Below are positions 1-11,257 of a stretch of 37,531 nucleotides of DNA, one piece after another (position 1 is the stretch's first letter; every line of letters begins with the position of its first letter). A program made the translations under genes and the position numbers. Under the pieces are notes generated by a model that saw only the letters and a program-made list of their open reading frames with translations, was not told the origin of the DNA and did not search any database. This stretch comes from Chara braunii (taxonomy: Eukaryota; Streptophyta; Charophyceae; Charales; Characeae), in assembly GCA_003427395.1 (NCBI GenBank), contig BFEA01000124.1:2574879-2612409 (forward strand), read 5' to 3'.

Positions 1-300
1 GTTCTTTCATGTAAGCCTTTAAGTTCAAGGAACATCAGATTCCGAACTGATTGAAATATTGTCAAGTTGAACTTGATCCGACACTCAATGAGTCTCACGT
101 TTTGCAATATGTGTCCATGTTGTGTAAGCTTGGTATTATAATTAATATAATAAATTGAATATGACTTCTTGGATTTTGCGATAGAATGGATGTATTTATG
201 TTATGAAAGGTTGGGATATAATCCTCTGCTCTTGTTGTTAAACTTACTTTTGTTCTGGCAAATTTGTTAATTTCAATATGTTCACTTTTTACAAAACATT
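1..300. other. AT-rich stretch, no gene seen
   Basis: AT-rich sequence with no coding signal or recognisable element. The last part may hold decayed LINE-A sequence upstream of the endonuclease end, but a stop in the relevant frame near 268 prevents a confident call. Confidence 0.5.
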
Positions 301-3162
301 TCATTTTTAACGAAAACACCGTTTAAGGTTCTACAACTAACACACAGGGTAGACAACATCATGGACCCGCTCTCAGATCATAAACCGGTACGCTTGGAAA
401 TCAACAGTGGCTCGCAAGCCACAAAAGACAAGAGTCTCTTCAGGTTGAGCCTACGCGTATTAGAGGACCCCGGGGTGGTAGACTGGGTATGGATGACATG
501 GGAAGAATGGAGGAATTCCACGACTCTCTTTGACGACGAGGGCTTATGGCTGGATAAAGGTCTCACTCTTATCTCTAACCAGCTAAAACTTATATCACGA
601 GTCAAGGACGTGAACAAAAGATATGAAGAAATACAAATTAAAAGGAAAATAGAAAAACTAGACAACAAAAAATCTGATTGCTTCTTTTCTGCAATACTTG
701 CCTTCCGAAAAAAAAATAGGCTACTACAGGAATGGGAGAACCTGCAAATCAGAAATCACAACCTTTGGAATAAATACAGACAAATAGATAAAATTTTGTA
801 CATTGACAGACTCACTGATAAGACAGCTAATGCAACTAGGCACCTGGGTAACAATACACTCATCCCTCTCCTTTGACACCCCACTGATCCTAATTTACCA
901 CAAGCTAAAGATCCTTCTAAGCTCTGCGAGTATGTAAGACTATTTTATGAACAGCTACTTACCTCTGAAAAAACACATTCGGCCCCCGTAGTACCCCCAC
1001 AGCTAGAGGACTTCTTATGGAGCTCCACCAAGCGAATTCTCTCAGATCTAGAAGCTTCACCACTGGAAAATCAGATAACAATGACTGAACTTACTGAAGC
1101 TTTCCACAGTATGTCCGCCGGGAAATGCCCAGGCCCAGATGGCCTACCGGTTGAGTTTACATCCGATTCTGGAACCTCATCTCACCGGACCTTCTCAGAG
1201 TCTTCAACAATATCCTAACAGACCACCCTCTTGGTCCTCGGACAGCGGAAGGTATTATTACTCTCCTTTATAAAAAAGGAGATAAAATCGATGTGAGGAA
1301 CTACCGCCCTATTTTCCTCCTGAATGTTCACGGCAAGATCCTCGCCAAAGTACTAGCTCGCCGTATTAACCCCCTACTCCACAAGCTAGTACACCCGGAT
1401 CAGGCTGGGTTTGTACCTGGTCGACAGGTCCTAGATAATGTAATGACCGTCTCTCAGTCCATTGATTGGATCAAGCAAAAGAATCTAAACATAGCAGTGA
1501 TTTTGATTGACTTCCAAAAAGCATATGATCGCGTTAACTGGGATTTCGTCCAGGCCACCTTGGAACGACCGGGAATTGATAAGAATTTCAGGAAATTCGT
1601 GGGCTCACTATATGGAGCATCTTCGGGCAGAGTTCTTGTGAACGGACACCCCTCCTGAGCCTTTCGTGTCACTCGCTCCCTGCGGCAGGGCTGTCCTCTA
1701 GCCCCTTCCCTATTCGTCATCCAACTAGAAGTGTTTCTGAACCTAGTTCGTAACCATCCGCAGTACGTGGGACTACAAATCTCTCCCAACTATTCTATTA
1801 AGGTATCTGCTCTGGCCGATGATTTCACTGCTATCTGTAAAAACTCAATCCCCTCACTGACAACTCTGGAAGAATGCCTCTCGGCATACGAAACAGCCTC
1901 CGAAATGAGGGTTAGCTGGCAAAAGTCGATAGCCCTCACACCGGACGACTGCCCACTGGTTGTAGATCTGGGTATCAAGACAAAATAATGCACAGAATCT
2001 GAGAGATACCTCGGGATTCAAGTTTCCTTTGGGGATCACGCAGCGATACAGACGTCAATAACAGAGAACTCTATCCGTGACGCCTGCTCATCCTGGTCAA
2101 AAACACACTTCTTATCCTTCCTTGGCAGAGCAATGGTCATCAACACGTTCATCTCCTCAAAAATATGGTACATCTTATCTATTCGCCCTCTCTCACCCAT
2201 CTCAGAAACCAATATAAGAAGGCTACTTACTAAACTCCTTTGGAAAGGAAACACTGAAGCCAACTCAACCCTCAGTAAAGTTAGCTGGAAAAAAATCACA
2301 GAAAAAAGGAAGGACGGCGGACTGGGTATCCTGGACCCGGCTACCCAAAACCGTGCCCTACTAGCTAAGTGGCCAGTAAGGGCCCTAACTATGGAGGAAC
2401 AACAACCGTGGGTAATTATAACACAACACTACCTAGCGGAACAATAACATCTCTCTAACCCCGATGCAGTTTGGTATGCCTTACTGATGCGCCCCTTCAC
2501 TTCCAAACTGAGTGGTGATACCTGGAGTGGAATTCTCAAAGGATGGAGCAAGATGCTCCCCCAACTCCTCGAGGAACCATCGACTAAATTGGAAATCCTT
2601 AACACATGCTTTCTAGAGAACCCAGCAATCAGGGGAAAGGGCGGACTCCCGTTCTCTATAGCCAAGAGCTCTGGAAACTTTGGATTGAAGTGGATACAGA
2701 AAGGTGTATGGCTGATCCGCCACATATGGTGTGAGGAACACAACAGATGGAGAACAGTTGCAGAACTACGCCCACTGTTGGCGGGGCTCCGAAGTATAGA
2801 GACCAACTTGGAGGACATCATGCAGGCAATTCCGAAGAGCTGAGAGCAGATACTCTCGCGACCTTTCGGTGCATTTAGTGAACGACAATGGTTTCAACAC
2901 GCAACCTCACTGAATATCTACTACAGGATTGACAAGGTTAATGAGGATGGTTTATACGAAGCTTCGGAATGGAATTACGAAAATTCCAGACTGGTGCAAA
3001 CCAAGGAATCGTTTCGCGACTGGTGTCGCGGTCTGACTGACACGATGCACATAGTGAGTAGAAACAGCCGAATTTCAATCAGGGTCCCGAAGGCCCCGGT
3101 ACATAGTGGGATCCGAATTTTTCCTGAAAATGGCCTCACTAACGATTGTGGGATCCAAGCCT
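301..3162 (+). pseudogene. LINE-A ORF2 remnant (endonuclease end, reverse transcriptase)
   Basis: ORF2 would nick target DNA and reverse-transcribe the element's RNA. Visible in order: SDHKPV (last endonuclease motif), GKCPGPDGLPVEF near 1120-1158 (RT motif 0), KKGDKIDVRNYRP near 1275-1313, DFQKAYDRVNWDF near 1508-1546 (RT catalytic Asp), RSLRQGCPLAP near 1675-1707, and LADD near 1813-1824 (the F/YADD catalytic box, here Leu-Ala-Asp-Asp). The frame starts as frame 1 and shifts to frame 3 at about 1160. In-frame stops sit at 874, 1656, 1986, 2445 and 2841. Four or five of these can be explained by single C-to-T changes of CGA or CAA. Similarity to LINE-B extends past the RT (for example the matching ALLAKWP and ALLAK-stop-P segments). 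Certainly non-functional. Confidence 0.92.
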
Positions 3163-3237
3163 AATGCTGCCAGAAGATACCACTCCGGGTTGAATTGTGG
3201 GGACCCCGGCCCCGACGTACTGTGCTTTGGAATTCAA

Positions 3238-3271
3238 AATAAACCGTTTAAAAAAAAAAAAAAAAAAAAAA
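3238..3271 (+). terminator. LINE-A polyadenylation signal and poly(A) tail
   Basis: AATAAA at 3238-3243 is followed six bases later by 22 A at 3250-3271. This marks the 3' end of LINE-A and its + orientation. Confidence 0.88.
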
Positions 3272-3384
3272 CCTCCGGCAAATGTATCTGCCTCTGTTCT
3301 TGCGGGAGATACATGGTTTATTTGCACACACGCAGAAAAGACAAAAACAAAAAAGATGGCGCCCCCGTCCCGCCACTCGCCAAA
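3272..3384. other. 113-bp spacer between two facing LINE tails
   Basis: Unique sequence between the LINE-A poly(A) and the LINE-B poly(T). No coding signal. It is either the pre-insertion host sequence or contains target-site duplications of the two insertions; I could not identify a clear duplication. Confidence 0.5.
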
Positions 3385-3407
3385 TTTTTTTTTTTTTTTT
3401 TTTTTTT
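3385..3407 (-). terminator. LINE-B poly(A) tail
   Basis: Twenty-three T on the + strand, that is poly(A) at the 3' end of LINE-B on the minus strand. It faces the LINE-A tail 113 bp away. Confidence 0.85.
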
Positions 3408-3531
3408 GGAAAGGGTTGACAATATATTTCAAAAATGTGGTATTGGGACGAGGCCGGGGACCTCACAATTCAACCCGGAGTTATCCTGGCAGCATCAGCT
3501 AGTTTCGCTTAGTGCACAGTGATCTTTTTCT

Positions 3532-3550
3532 GCCGGAAACCGGGTCCGGC
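3532..3550 (-). ncRNA. Conserved stem-loop in LINE-B 3' UTR
   Basis: On the minus strand a six-base-pair stem GCCGGA/TCCGGC closes a seven-base loop CCCGGTT, about 125 bases before the poly(A). The same loop (or a one-base variant) with a different but complementary stem occurs at 13060-13078, 33112-33130 and 36802-36820, each shortly before an A-rich tail. This suggests an RNA structure recognised by the LINE reverse transcriptase; that role is inferred. Confidence 0.6.
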
Positions 3551-3981
3551 GTCCCAGACTACTTCTAAATTACTTTCCAAAAAATTATAAATCTTGAAGT
3601 ACAATTAAAAGGGCCTCCCTTTGGAGGGCTTTCCTAAGAACTGGTTATATAAACCTTGAAGTACTGTCTAAGGAAGTTACTTAAAACCCAAGTTAGCTAA
3701 ACCAAAAGATCAAGCAATTCTCCATCATTGAGTTAAACCAAGAGCTGGAGAGACATCCACGATTAACAGTTGTCCTACTAGGAAAACAGTGTCGCAGCCT
3801 AAAAAATGGCTACTTCATCATGGGTGTTTGCTAGCCACGTACATAAGGTCATCTTTCCTTCTTGATTCACCCAGGCAAGCCTATTAGCCCTGGCCCAGGT
3901 TTTCAGGAACCAGTGGGTTCCTCTCCTGTGCCAATCAGCCCGAATAATATGCCTCAGGTCCTTCTTGACTTGTCGTTGCTG

Positions 3982-6900
3982 CTAAATGATATGTTTCTGC
4001 TCTCCAATGGCATTTCTGGCTGTCCAAATGACATTCATCAGCACGCCTCTGCAGACCATTGCCATGTAGCCCAAAGCAGAGCTATACTTAAGGCCTTGTG
4101 GGAGGATGCCTGTGAGCATCCACTGGTCCGACCAATCAAGGCCTCCCCCAGAGATAGTGGACCAATGTCCTTTCCACCACATCATAAGCTCATCTGCTAG
4201 GGGACAGCAGAGCCATAGATGCACCATATTTTTCCAGCCCCAATTACAACGCAGGCAGGTAGTAGGTACATCCATGCCCTTTGAGGCCAGCCATGTGGCC
4301 ATGGCAGTAATAAGCAGAGACTGCAACCACATCAGGCCTGCGTGTTTCTGGACGGGGGCTTTAGTAAGACCTTTCCATAAATAACGCAAGTTCAGTTCAG
4401 ACACCCCCTGAAGTTGTTGTGCCTATGCTCTTTTAATAGCCAAGAGAGTTGGGGTCTTCTTTAATTTAGCCTGTTGCAGCAACACCCCAACCTTTGGACG
4501 GAAAAGGAGGGGGGGGGTAGTCTGGACGTGATCTTCCATAGAATCCTTGTATTTCCATTCTGTCAGAATTGGCTTCACCCGATACGTGCCGGCATCCCTT
4601 CCCAGAGTTGCTGATAACTTACCGTGTCGAGAGGTCTGAACAGCCACTCGTACCTCCGCTAGGTGTCTGGTATCCTCCACTCTGTGATCTCCATCCTCTA
4701 GCCGTAATAGACCTGTTCTATTGGCTAGGCCTGGAAGCCTCCATGACTGCACCATTAGGCCTGAGGGTAATGCAGGTCCCAATACTCTCAAAATACGATT
4801 AGACTGAGTTTCATCCCTCAGCCAAGTCCCTTCTGCATTCTCTCTATTAGGGTGAAGCAGCTGCAACTATGATTGTGGGATTGCAGCAGTCAGCCTATTC
4901 AGATTAGTAGTGTCGTTGTGTATCCTGCGAAGCTTTGTTCTCAGGGCCAAAGGTGATATAAAAGTTGAAGTAGTGGTATCCCAGATGTCCCTAATCTGCA
5001 GTATACCTTACTTAACCCAGGAATTGCCAAAGACACCCATTACTTCTCCTGCTCCAAAGGAGGCACCATTCTGCTGGAGGATTAGCGGATTATCAAAGAG
5101 TAGTTGATTCAAGACCTCTTGTTTGGTATTTGGAAGTGCCCATTTATTAGGTTTCAATTTATTCCATGCTTGAAGTATACTCAAAATCCTGGACTTAGGA
5201 CGGCGATTAGAGAAGGAGAGCATTAACATACAGAGCCAGACCTTAGAATAGTCCACCAGGCCCCATTCCTGACCTAACAGATATTGGGCCATAACCATCC
5301 AGATCTCGGTAGTTTCTTCCATCATGGCCCGTGTCGGTCATTTGGCCAGCAATGCCAAATTTTGCTGTAGAGGATCGAGAATACCCAGGCCGCCGTTCTT
5401 ACGGGATGTTGCCACCACCTCCCATGCTGCCTTTGACAGAAATCCTTGGTCTGTCGTTGCATCCGACTTCCAAAGGTATCTTGCTGCAGCTGTACGGATC
5501 TTCCTGTAGGCTTCATCCCCCAACAAATGCAAGGTCAGTGGAAACCACAGCAGGGAGAAAGCAGATGAGGATAACACAAGCGCCCTTCCAAATAGAGAGA
5601 GGTGTTTAAGTCGTTCCCAGCCTGCAATCCTGGCTACCACCTTATCTGCCAGGATGTTATCTTGAACTTTTGAACAATCTGAAAGAGAAACTTGAACCCC
5701 CAAAAATCGATCTGAGGAGTTCGCCGGGACTTGACGCAGACCCCACTCCACACACAAAGCCTGGGATGGAGGAAGGAAAAATACAGACTTATCCCAATTA
5801 ATAGAGGCTTCAGATAATACACAGTACTCATCTAATACCTTGCGAAGTTCACCCATACTACTTCTAGAGTTTTCACAGGCCACCGTTAGATCGTCAGCGA
5901 TTGCCCCCCCCTTTCCATTGGCATATTGGGGACAAACGAAGGCCAACAATATTCGGGTTATTCCTTATGTTATCGAGCAGGGTCTCCAACTGGAGGACAA
6001 ACATCAAGGGGGCTAGAGGACACCCTTGTCTTAAAGAGCGGGTAAGTGGGAAAGTTTCTGATTGTTTCCCATTAACCACTACAATGGCTGTGGCTCTGGC
6101 ATACATTGCTCTGACCCATGTTCTGAATTGGTCGCCAAACCCTATGTTTAGCAAGGAGGTGTTAACGAAGGCCCAACCTACCTTGTCGTATGCTTTTTCC
6201 ATATCTAGCATAAGAATAACCACATCTCGCTTTTCTTGGCCTATTATTTCTAAGGCCTGTACCGTAGTCAAGATCTTATCAAATATCAATCTTCCTTTCA
6301 CAAAAGCCCCTTGTTCTTCCCCTACCAAAGTTGGGAGAAGAGAGGCCAAGCGCAAGGCGAGGACCTTGGCTAACAACTTATTTGAGACATTCAAAACAGT
6401 TATAGGGCGCCAATTTCTTATTTCTCTTTTGTCTCCTTTCTTATAAATTAGCGAGATCATTCCGTGGGTCAAGCTTTTAGGTAGAGAGCCCGTGGTCAGG
6501 GTTTCATTAAACATATCACAAAAGAACTGGCCAAAGGTTTCCCATGCTGATAAAAAGAACTCAATTGGGAGGCCATCCGGACCTGGGCACTTTCCTCGTG
6601 CCATGAGGCGAGCCGCCTGCGATACCTCAGCTATTGTAATGGGCTGATCCAGTTCCTTGCTTGTCTGAAGAGGGACCCTTTTGTTCGATCGTGTCAAAAA
6701 AAGATGGTGGACTGCCAAGTTAGTATCAAAGCTATCTCATGGTCTTCTAGTACTTACTATGTCTTTAAAATATTCCATTGCATAAATACATAGTTGTTCA
6801 GTTTCAACTGCCAGTGGTTGGTCCAGGGCAAAGGAATGAGAGAGCTCCCTCATTACCGGTCTGGCTTTACTTACCATTAAAGATTTAAAGGTCTCTTTAG

Positions 6901-8140
6901 TCATACGGTCATATCCAAGGATACCTTTTATCTTTAACCATTCCAGTTTGTTCGTCTGTTCCCGAATCTCAATGGCCTCTAGCTTCTCCATTGCTTTGGT
7001 TCTTTTCTCAGACCAATAGTAGTCCTGGAAAGGGTCCAAACCCATCAGGGATTCTGCATGTTCGATTATTTTAACCAGTTGTTCCTTTTCCCAGTTATAA
7101 GCGACCGCTTTCATTCGCAAAAAATCAATCATGGCCGCACACAAAATCTCGATTCCAACTTCAACCCATTGTTCTGTATTGAGGAACAAATCTTTTGCCC
7201 GTTGCCAATCTTCCATTTGAGCCTTTATCCAGAGTGGGATTCCTGGGTCTTTTAAGATTTGGACATTCAAATGGAAAGGGGGCTTGGCCCGGGATACTGT
7301 TTCCTTGGATAGTACGTCCATAAGGATGGGGTGGTGGTCGGAGATCGAAGAGACCTTTTTATCTGCCCAGACACACCGTTCCCAAGGGTCACCCCTTGCC
7401 AAAATAAAATCCAGGCGCCGCGTGGGTCGTGCCGTATTTCTTGACGGGCGTGGTCCTACCCATGTGAAGCCAAAAGCATCGGGATTAAGGGTTTTGTATA
7501 CATCCACCAGTGCTTGAGATTCCATAAAGGAAGTCAGCAAGAGTGCATCATTTCGAATTGGAGTGGCAGTTGGGGAGTCTAAGCCCGGGTTTAGTACACA
7601 GTTCCAGTCCCCCATAATGAGTAAGTTGTCTGTATCAGGGATTATTTTAGGTAAGTCTGAGAAAAAGTTAAGTCTAGTGGGGTAGTCCACTGGGGCATTC
7701 ACGGACATAACAACCCAGTCCTCGTCTGCAATTGTCAGTTTCAACTACACCCACCTTCCTTCTGCATCCGCACAGCTGTCTATTACCTCAACATCCAGAT
7801 TTTTGTCTACCAAGATGGTTGTTCCTCCTTTGGTACCATCCGCTGGTGACCAAATCTGAGGGCCCGCCCACCAATTTTGAATATCTGCCCAGTTGTCCGT
7901 GTTAATTTTGGTTTCTTGGAAACAGATTATCTGAACATTTTGGGAATGTAGCCAATCACGCAGCCTGCTGCGTTTAAATGTGTCATTGTGGTCACCTAAA
8001 CCTCGAATGTTCCAGCTACCCAATCTGATCCTAGTCGGTAGGACCATCCTTGGGTGGCTGGCCATTTGGGTTTTGGATATGGCTGTGAGGCTCCGCTGTG
8101 TCTTCGTTGGCGGAAGGGGGGTTTTCAGTGGTGGGAACAA
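3982..8140 (-). pseudogene. LINE-B ORF2: endonuclease / reverse transcriptase
   Basis: About 1,380 codons. Endonuclease motifs in order: SWNIRGLG, CFQETK (catalytic Glu), GDWNCVLNP, RRLDFIL and SDHHPI. RT motifs: GKCPGPDGLPIEFF, KKGDKREIRNWRPITVLN, DMEKAYDKVGW (catalytic Asp), RSLRQGCPLAP and AIADDLTV (the Asp-Asp box). Near 4225-4265 a CLRC...H...C knuckle matches the zinc-binding domain found after plant LINE RTs. Breaks: TAG at 7745-7747, TGA at 6737-6739, a one-base frameshift at the run of eight C at 5904-5911, TGA at 5338-5340 (where LINE-A has Trp), and further stops near 5008, about 4867 and about 4420. The frame otherwise stays constant to 3982. Expected role: nuclear target-primed reverse transcription of its own RNA. 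Confidence 0.93.
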
Positions 8141-9645
8141 TGTTCTCCCCTACCATGAAACTGACGTTTTTCCTTGTCCTCCTTAGCAGTAAAGTTTCAG
8201 CGAAGGAATCTGCCAAAATTAAGTTCAGGTTATCCGATTGAGTCAACCAGTCTGCAATTACCTTGGCAGTGAGGTTAGCCACTAGCTTGATTCCTGCTAG
8301 CGTATCAGAGTGTGCTGCTGCCAGTTGCTGCAAATCCAGCCAATATATTTTAATCTCATCCCATTTGACCTTATTATCTTAGATATACGTTATGTCAAAA
8401 AAGGCGAAAAGCAGTCGTACTTTGCCACCCTAGGGGGTATCCACCAGGTGACGTGCCATTTTCGGTTCTGGTAGAAGGCCCACTTCTCCTAGCAAGTGCA
8501 GGACCTGCTGCTTAACAATGTTGCAAACCGTAGCAGGTGTAGGATGACTTATGAGAGGAATAGCTGGTATGCCCAGTGCTTCGTCGTTGCCCATCAATGT
8601 TAGGACTTTAGGTCCCAGACCATCATGGGAACAGATCAAAGGGACAAGATAGACTGGGATTGATCCCTTGCTTTTGTCTAGCCGCGATAGTGTTCTCATG
8701 GGAGCCGCTAAGGCCAGCGATTTCCTCACTGTTTTAGTGGCCAACACTCTTCCCCTTTTTCTCGGTGAGTTCGTAACTATCTCCTCTCCGGCTACTGCAT
8801 TTTCTTCCTCCAGAGATCTGGCCTGAAATTTCAATCCTTCAATACGGGATCTTTTACTGGAGGATGCCGATGGTTCAAATGCCGGAAAAAACAACAGGGG
8901 AGGGAGCGTATGGAGTGGAAAAGGGGAATAGTGCCCATGAGGATTGATCTGTAAGGAGATTTGGTGAACATATCCGCTGATCACTTTTGCAACTCTCAGA
9001 ACGTTCTGATGCATCCCCTACTGGGGAGAAAAACTGTGAGTTGTCGTCCTGGTCTTCTTTCCCCTCCCCCGCGTGTGAAGCCGCTGGACTTTTGACAAGC
9101 TTTGCTTCATCCAGGGATGGGATCAGAACTTTCTTACCACGAAGCTGCAACGGTTTTACTATCAAATTATTAAGGTCATCCCGGTCATCCTCTTCGTCAG
9201 AAGGGGATGCGTTATATAACTTATTTTCATAAACCGTACCTTTTTGCTTTTTCTCAGAAAGCAAGTGTACTAAGGTTTCCACGGCACCCTCGGAGTTGCC
9301 AGAATCTTTCTCAGAGGCCGGGAGAAATTTCTCTTGTGGTTCTTCTTGGTTCAGATCGAGGGCAGACATAGGTAGCATAGGGGGCTTGGATGTAGATACA
9401 GCTGCCTCATTAGAAGCTGTGGGGGCCAAGGTGGGAGAAGATGAGTTTTTACTCTAGCCTGCATCTCCCATCCGCGGGCAGCCCTCCTCCGGCCGTAGAG
9501 GTGTGGCCTGTTCCTTGAGCCCTTGTTGGCCTTCAGCTGTTACTTCCATTACATCTCCCTTCCCCTGTAGAGGAGGATCTTTCAAAATGTCCTTCCCCAA
9601 GATCCCATCCTCCCCTGCCACCTTCTCCTTTTGCCCCGTTGGCAT
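8031..9645 (-). pseudogene. LINE-B ORF1-like region
   Basis: About 535 codons immediately upstream of ORF2 and overlapping it by about 110 bp. It begins at an ATG at 9645-9643. It has a stop at 9454-9456, a frameshift between about 9010 and 8880, and two stops between 8430 and 8334. The product is hydrophilic, with acidic stretches (DEEDDRDD) and a basic patch (SPRKRGR). I see no CCHC knuckle, which many plant L1 ORF1 proteins have. Position and composition make it the RNA-binding ORF1 by context; the sequence alone does not prove it. Confidence 0.65.
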
Positions 9646-10061
9646 CCATTCTTTCGATCCTACCAGTTTCTTGTCCTCTTTTCAATTACTGGTTGTTGCC
9701 TTTGATGCAGAGATCGACATCTGTTTTCCCTCCAACTGTTTCTTCTGCACAGGCGGGTTGGGACCTGGCATCTGCAGTACTTCCTTGTATGTGGGCGAGA
9801 AGAATGGAAAAGAAAAAATTCACAAAAAAAGAAAAAGAAAAAAATGTTTTGCTGCCTCGGGGGCTAGTCCTACTTACACGAATTAAGCGATATTGACTGT
9901 AGAGAGCAAAGATCAACGGCCAGAATCTCTTAATCAGTGCAAGTGGGACCTTGCCCCGGGAGGGTGGGAAAGGCACATGGGGCCAGTCCAATTTCTCGTT
10001 TGTTCTCAAACAAAAACACACAAGTATTATTTATCAGGCCAATTGACTCGCCGCAGTACAC
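9646..10061. other. Possible LINE-B 5' UTR / flank
   Basis: No convincing coding sequence. It contains an A/G-rich patch (9800-9850). It may be LINE-B 5' UTR on the minus strand or older flank. Confidence 0.4.
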
Positions 10062-10086
10062 TTTTTTTTTTTTTTTTTTTTTTTTT
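10062..10086 (-). repeat. Poly(T)25 at gap edge
   Basis: Twenty-five T directly abutting the assembly gap. By analogy with the other T runs here it is probably the poly(A) tail of a minus-strand retroelement hidden in the gap. Confidence 0.55.
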
Positions 10087-10087
10087 A

Positions 10088-10742
10088 NNNNNNNNNNNNN
10101 NNNNNNNNNNNNNNNNNNNNNNNNNNNNNNNNNNNNNNNNNNNNNNNNNNNNNNNNNNNNNNNNNNNNNNNNNNNNNNNNNNNNNNNNNNNNNNNNNNNN
10201 NNNNNNNNNNNNNNNNNNNNNNNNNNNNNNNNNNNNNNNNNNNNNNNNNNNNNNNNNNNNNNNNNNNNNNNNNNNNNNNNNNNNNNNNNNNNNNNNNNNN
10301 NNNNNNNNNNNNNNNNNNNNNNNNNNNNNNNNNNNNNNNNNNNNNNNNNNNNNNNNNNNNNNNNNNNNNNNNNNNNNNNNNNNNNNNNNNNNNNNNNNNN
10401 NNNNNNNNNNNNNNNNNNNNNNNNNNNNNNNNNNNNNNNNNNNNNNNNNNNNNNNNNNNNNNNNNNNNNNNNNNNNNNNNNNNNNNNNNNNNNNNNNNNN
10501 NNNNNNNNNNNNNNNNNNNNNNNNNNNNNNNNNNNNNNNNNNNNNNNNNNNNNNNNNNNNNNNNNNNNNNNNNNNNNNNNNNNNNNNNNNNNNNNNNNNN
10601 NNNNNNNNNNNNNNNNNNNNNNNNNNNNNNNNNNNNNNNNNNNNNNNNNNNNNNNNNNNNNNNNNNNNNNNNNNNNNNNNNNNNNNNNNNNNNNNNNNNN
10701 NNNNNNNNNNNNNNNNNNNNNNNNNNNNNNNNNNNNNNNNNN
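10088..10742. other. Assembly gap (655 N)
   Basis: A continuous run of N. It is flanked by poly(T) and by CT/GA microsatellites with palindromes, both hard for short-read assembly. A single N also lies at 11078. Confidence 0.99.
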
Positions 10743-10756
10743 CCTTCCCGCCCCTC

Positions 10757-10876
10757 TCTCTCTCTCTCTCAGGCGCCTGCTTTTCCAGTGTCTATTCCAT
10801 AAAACGGGAATGGATCTTCCCGCGAAAGCGCGCGAAAGCGGGAAGATTTCATTCCCGTTTTCTTTTCTTTGAAATC

Positions 10877-10913
<37 letters not shown>

Positions 10914-10949
10914 GGCGGCGAGTTCGCCGCGGCCCTCCGTGCATGTAGC

Positions 10950-10984
<35 letters not shown>

Positions 10985-11121
10985 CATTTCCAGTGTCTAT
11001 TCCATAAAACGGGATTGAATCTTCCCGTGAAAGCGGGAAGATTCATTCCCGTTTTCGTTTTTTTGAAATGAGAGAGANAGAGAGAGGCGGCGAGTTCGCT
11101 GCGGCCCTCCGTGCAGGTCGC

Positions 11122-11170
<49 letters not shown>

Positions 11171-11257
11171 TTGAAAACGAAAACGAGAATGAATCTTCCC
11201 GCTTTCACGGGAAGATGCATTCTCGTTGCTGATCTCTCTCTCTCTCTCTCTCTCTCC
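10757..11257. repeat. Interleaved CT/GA microsatellites and three long palindromes
   Basis: CT and GA tracts alternate with copies of a long hairpin: 10801-10822 with 10839-10861, 11006-11027 with 11034-11055 (21 of 22 paired) and 11182-11201 with 11208-11227 (19 of 20 paired). A GC-rich palindrome centred on GCGGCGA...TCGCCGC separates the units, twice. In the third hairpin one G-C pair has become A-T on both arms. The unit length is roughly 170-210 bp. Confidence 0.85.

Larger units (their letters stand above)
301..3271 (+). mobile_element. LINE-A: 5'-truncated L1-like non-LTR retrotransposon
   Basis: The element contains the very end of an apurinic-type endonuclease (SDHKPV at about 376-393), a linker, a reverse transcriptase, a C-terminal region, a 3' UTR, an AATAAA signal and a 22-A tail at 3250-3271. 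It has lost ORF1 and nearly all of the endonuclease. It also lacks the C-terminal zinc knuckle present in LINE-B, so it carries an internal deletion as well as 5' truncation. Its 3' UTR shares a block of about 45 bases with LINE-B (3130-3215 against the reverse complement of about 3455-3505), so the two belong to related families. It is dead: one frameshift and five in-frame stops. Confidence 0.9.
3385..9645 (-). mobile_element. LINE-B: near full-length L1-like non-LTR retrotransposon
   Basis: On the minus strand the element reads ORF1 (9645 to 8031), ORF2 (8140 to 3982), a 3' UTR of about 570 bp and a 23-A tail (T run at 3385-3407). ORF2 has endonuclease, RT and a C-terminal CCHC-like knuckle, the classical plant L1 order. 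Length, order and the ORF1/ORF2 overlap of about 110 bp argue for a single insertion of about 6.3 kb. The 5' boundary is uncertain: it may reach further towards the poly(T) at 10062. Two frameshifts (one per ORF) and several stops show it is inactive but far less decayed than LINE-A. Confidence 0.9.

Noticed and set aside
361-2843. Stop-codon reassignment in this genome
   Set aside because: Both TAA and TGA interrupt LINE-A at positions with different expected residues, and LINE-B has TAG too; ordinary decay explains all of them.
3106-3522. Open frame across the LINE tail junction
   Set aside because: It runs through poly(A) and poly(T), giving runs of Lys and Phe; not a protein.
9893-10948. 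Long open frames spanning the N gap
   Set aside because: Openness is an artefact of unknown bases.
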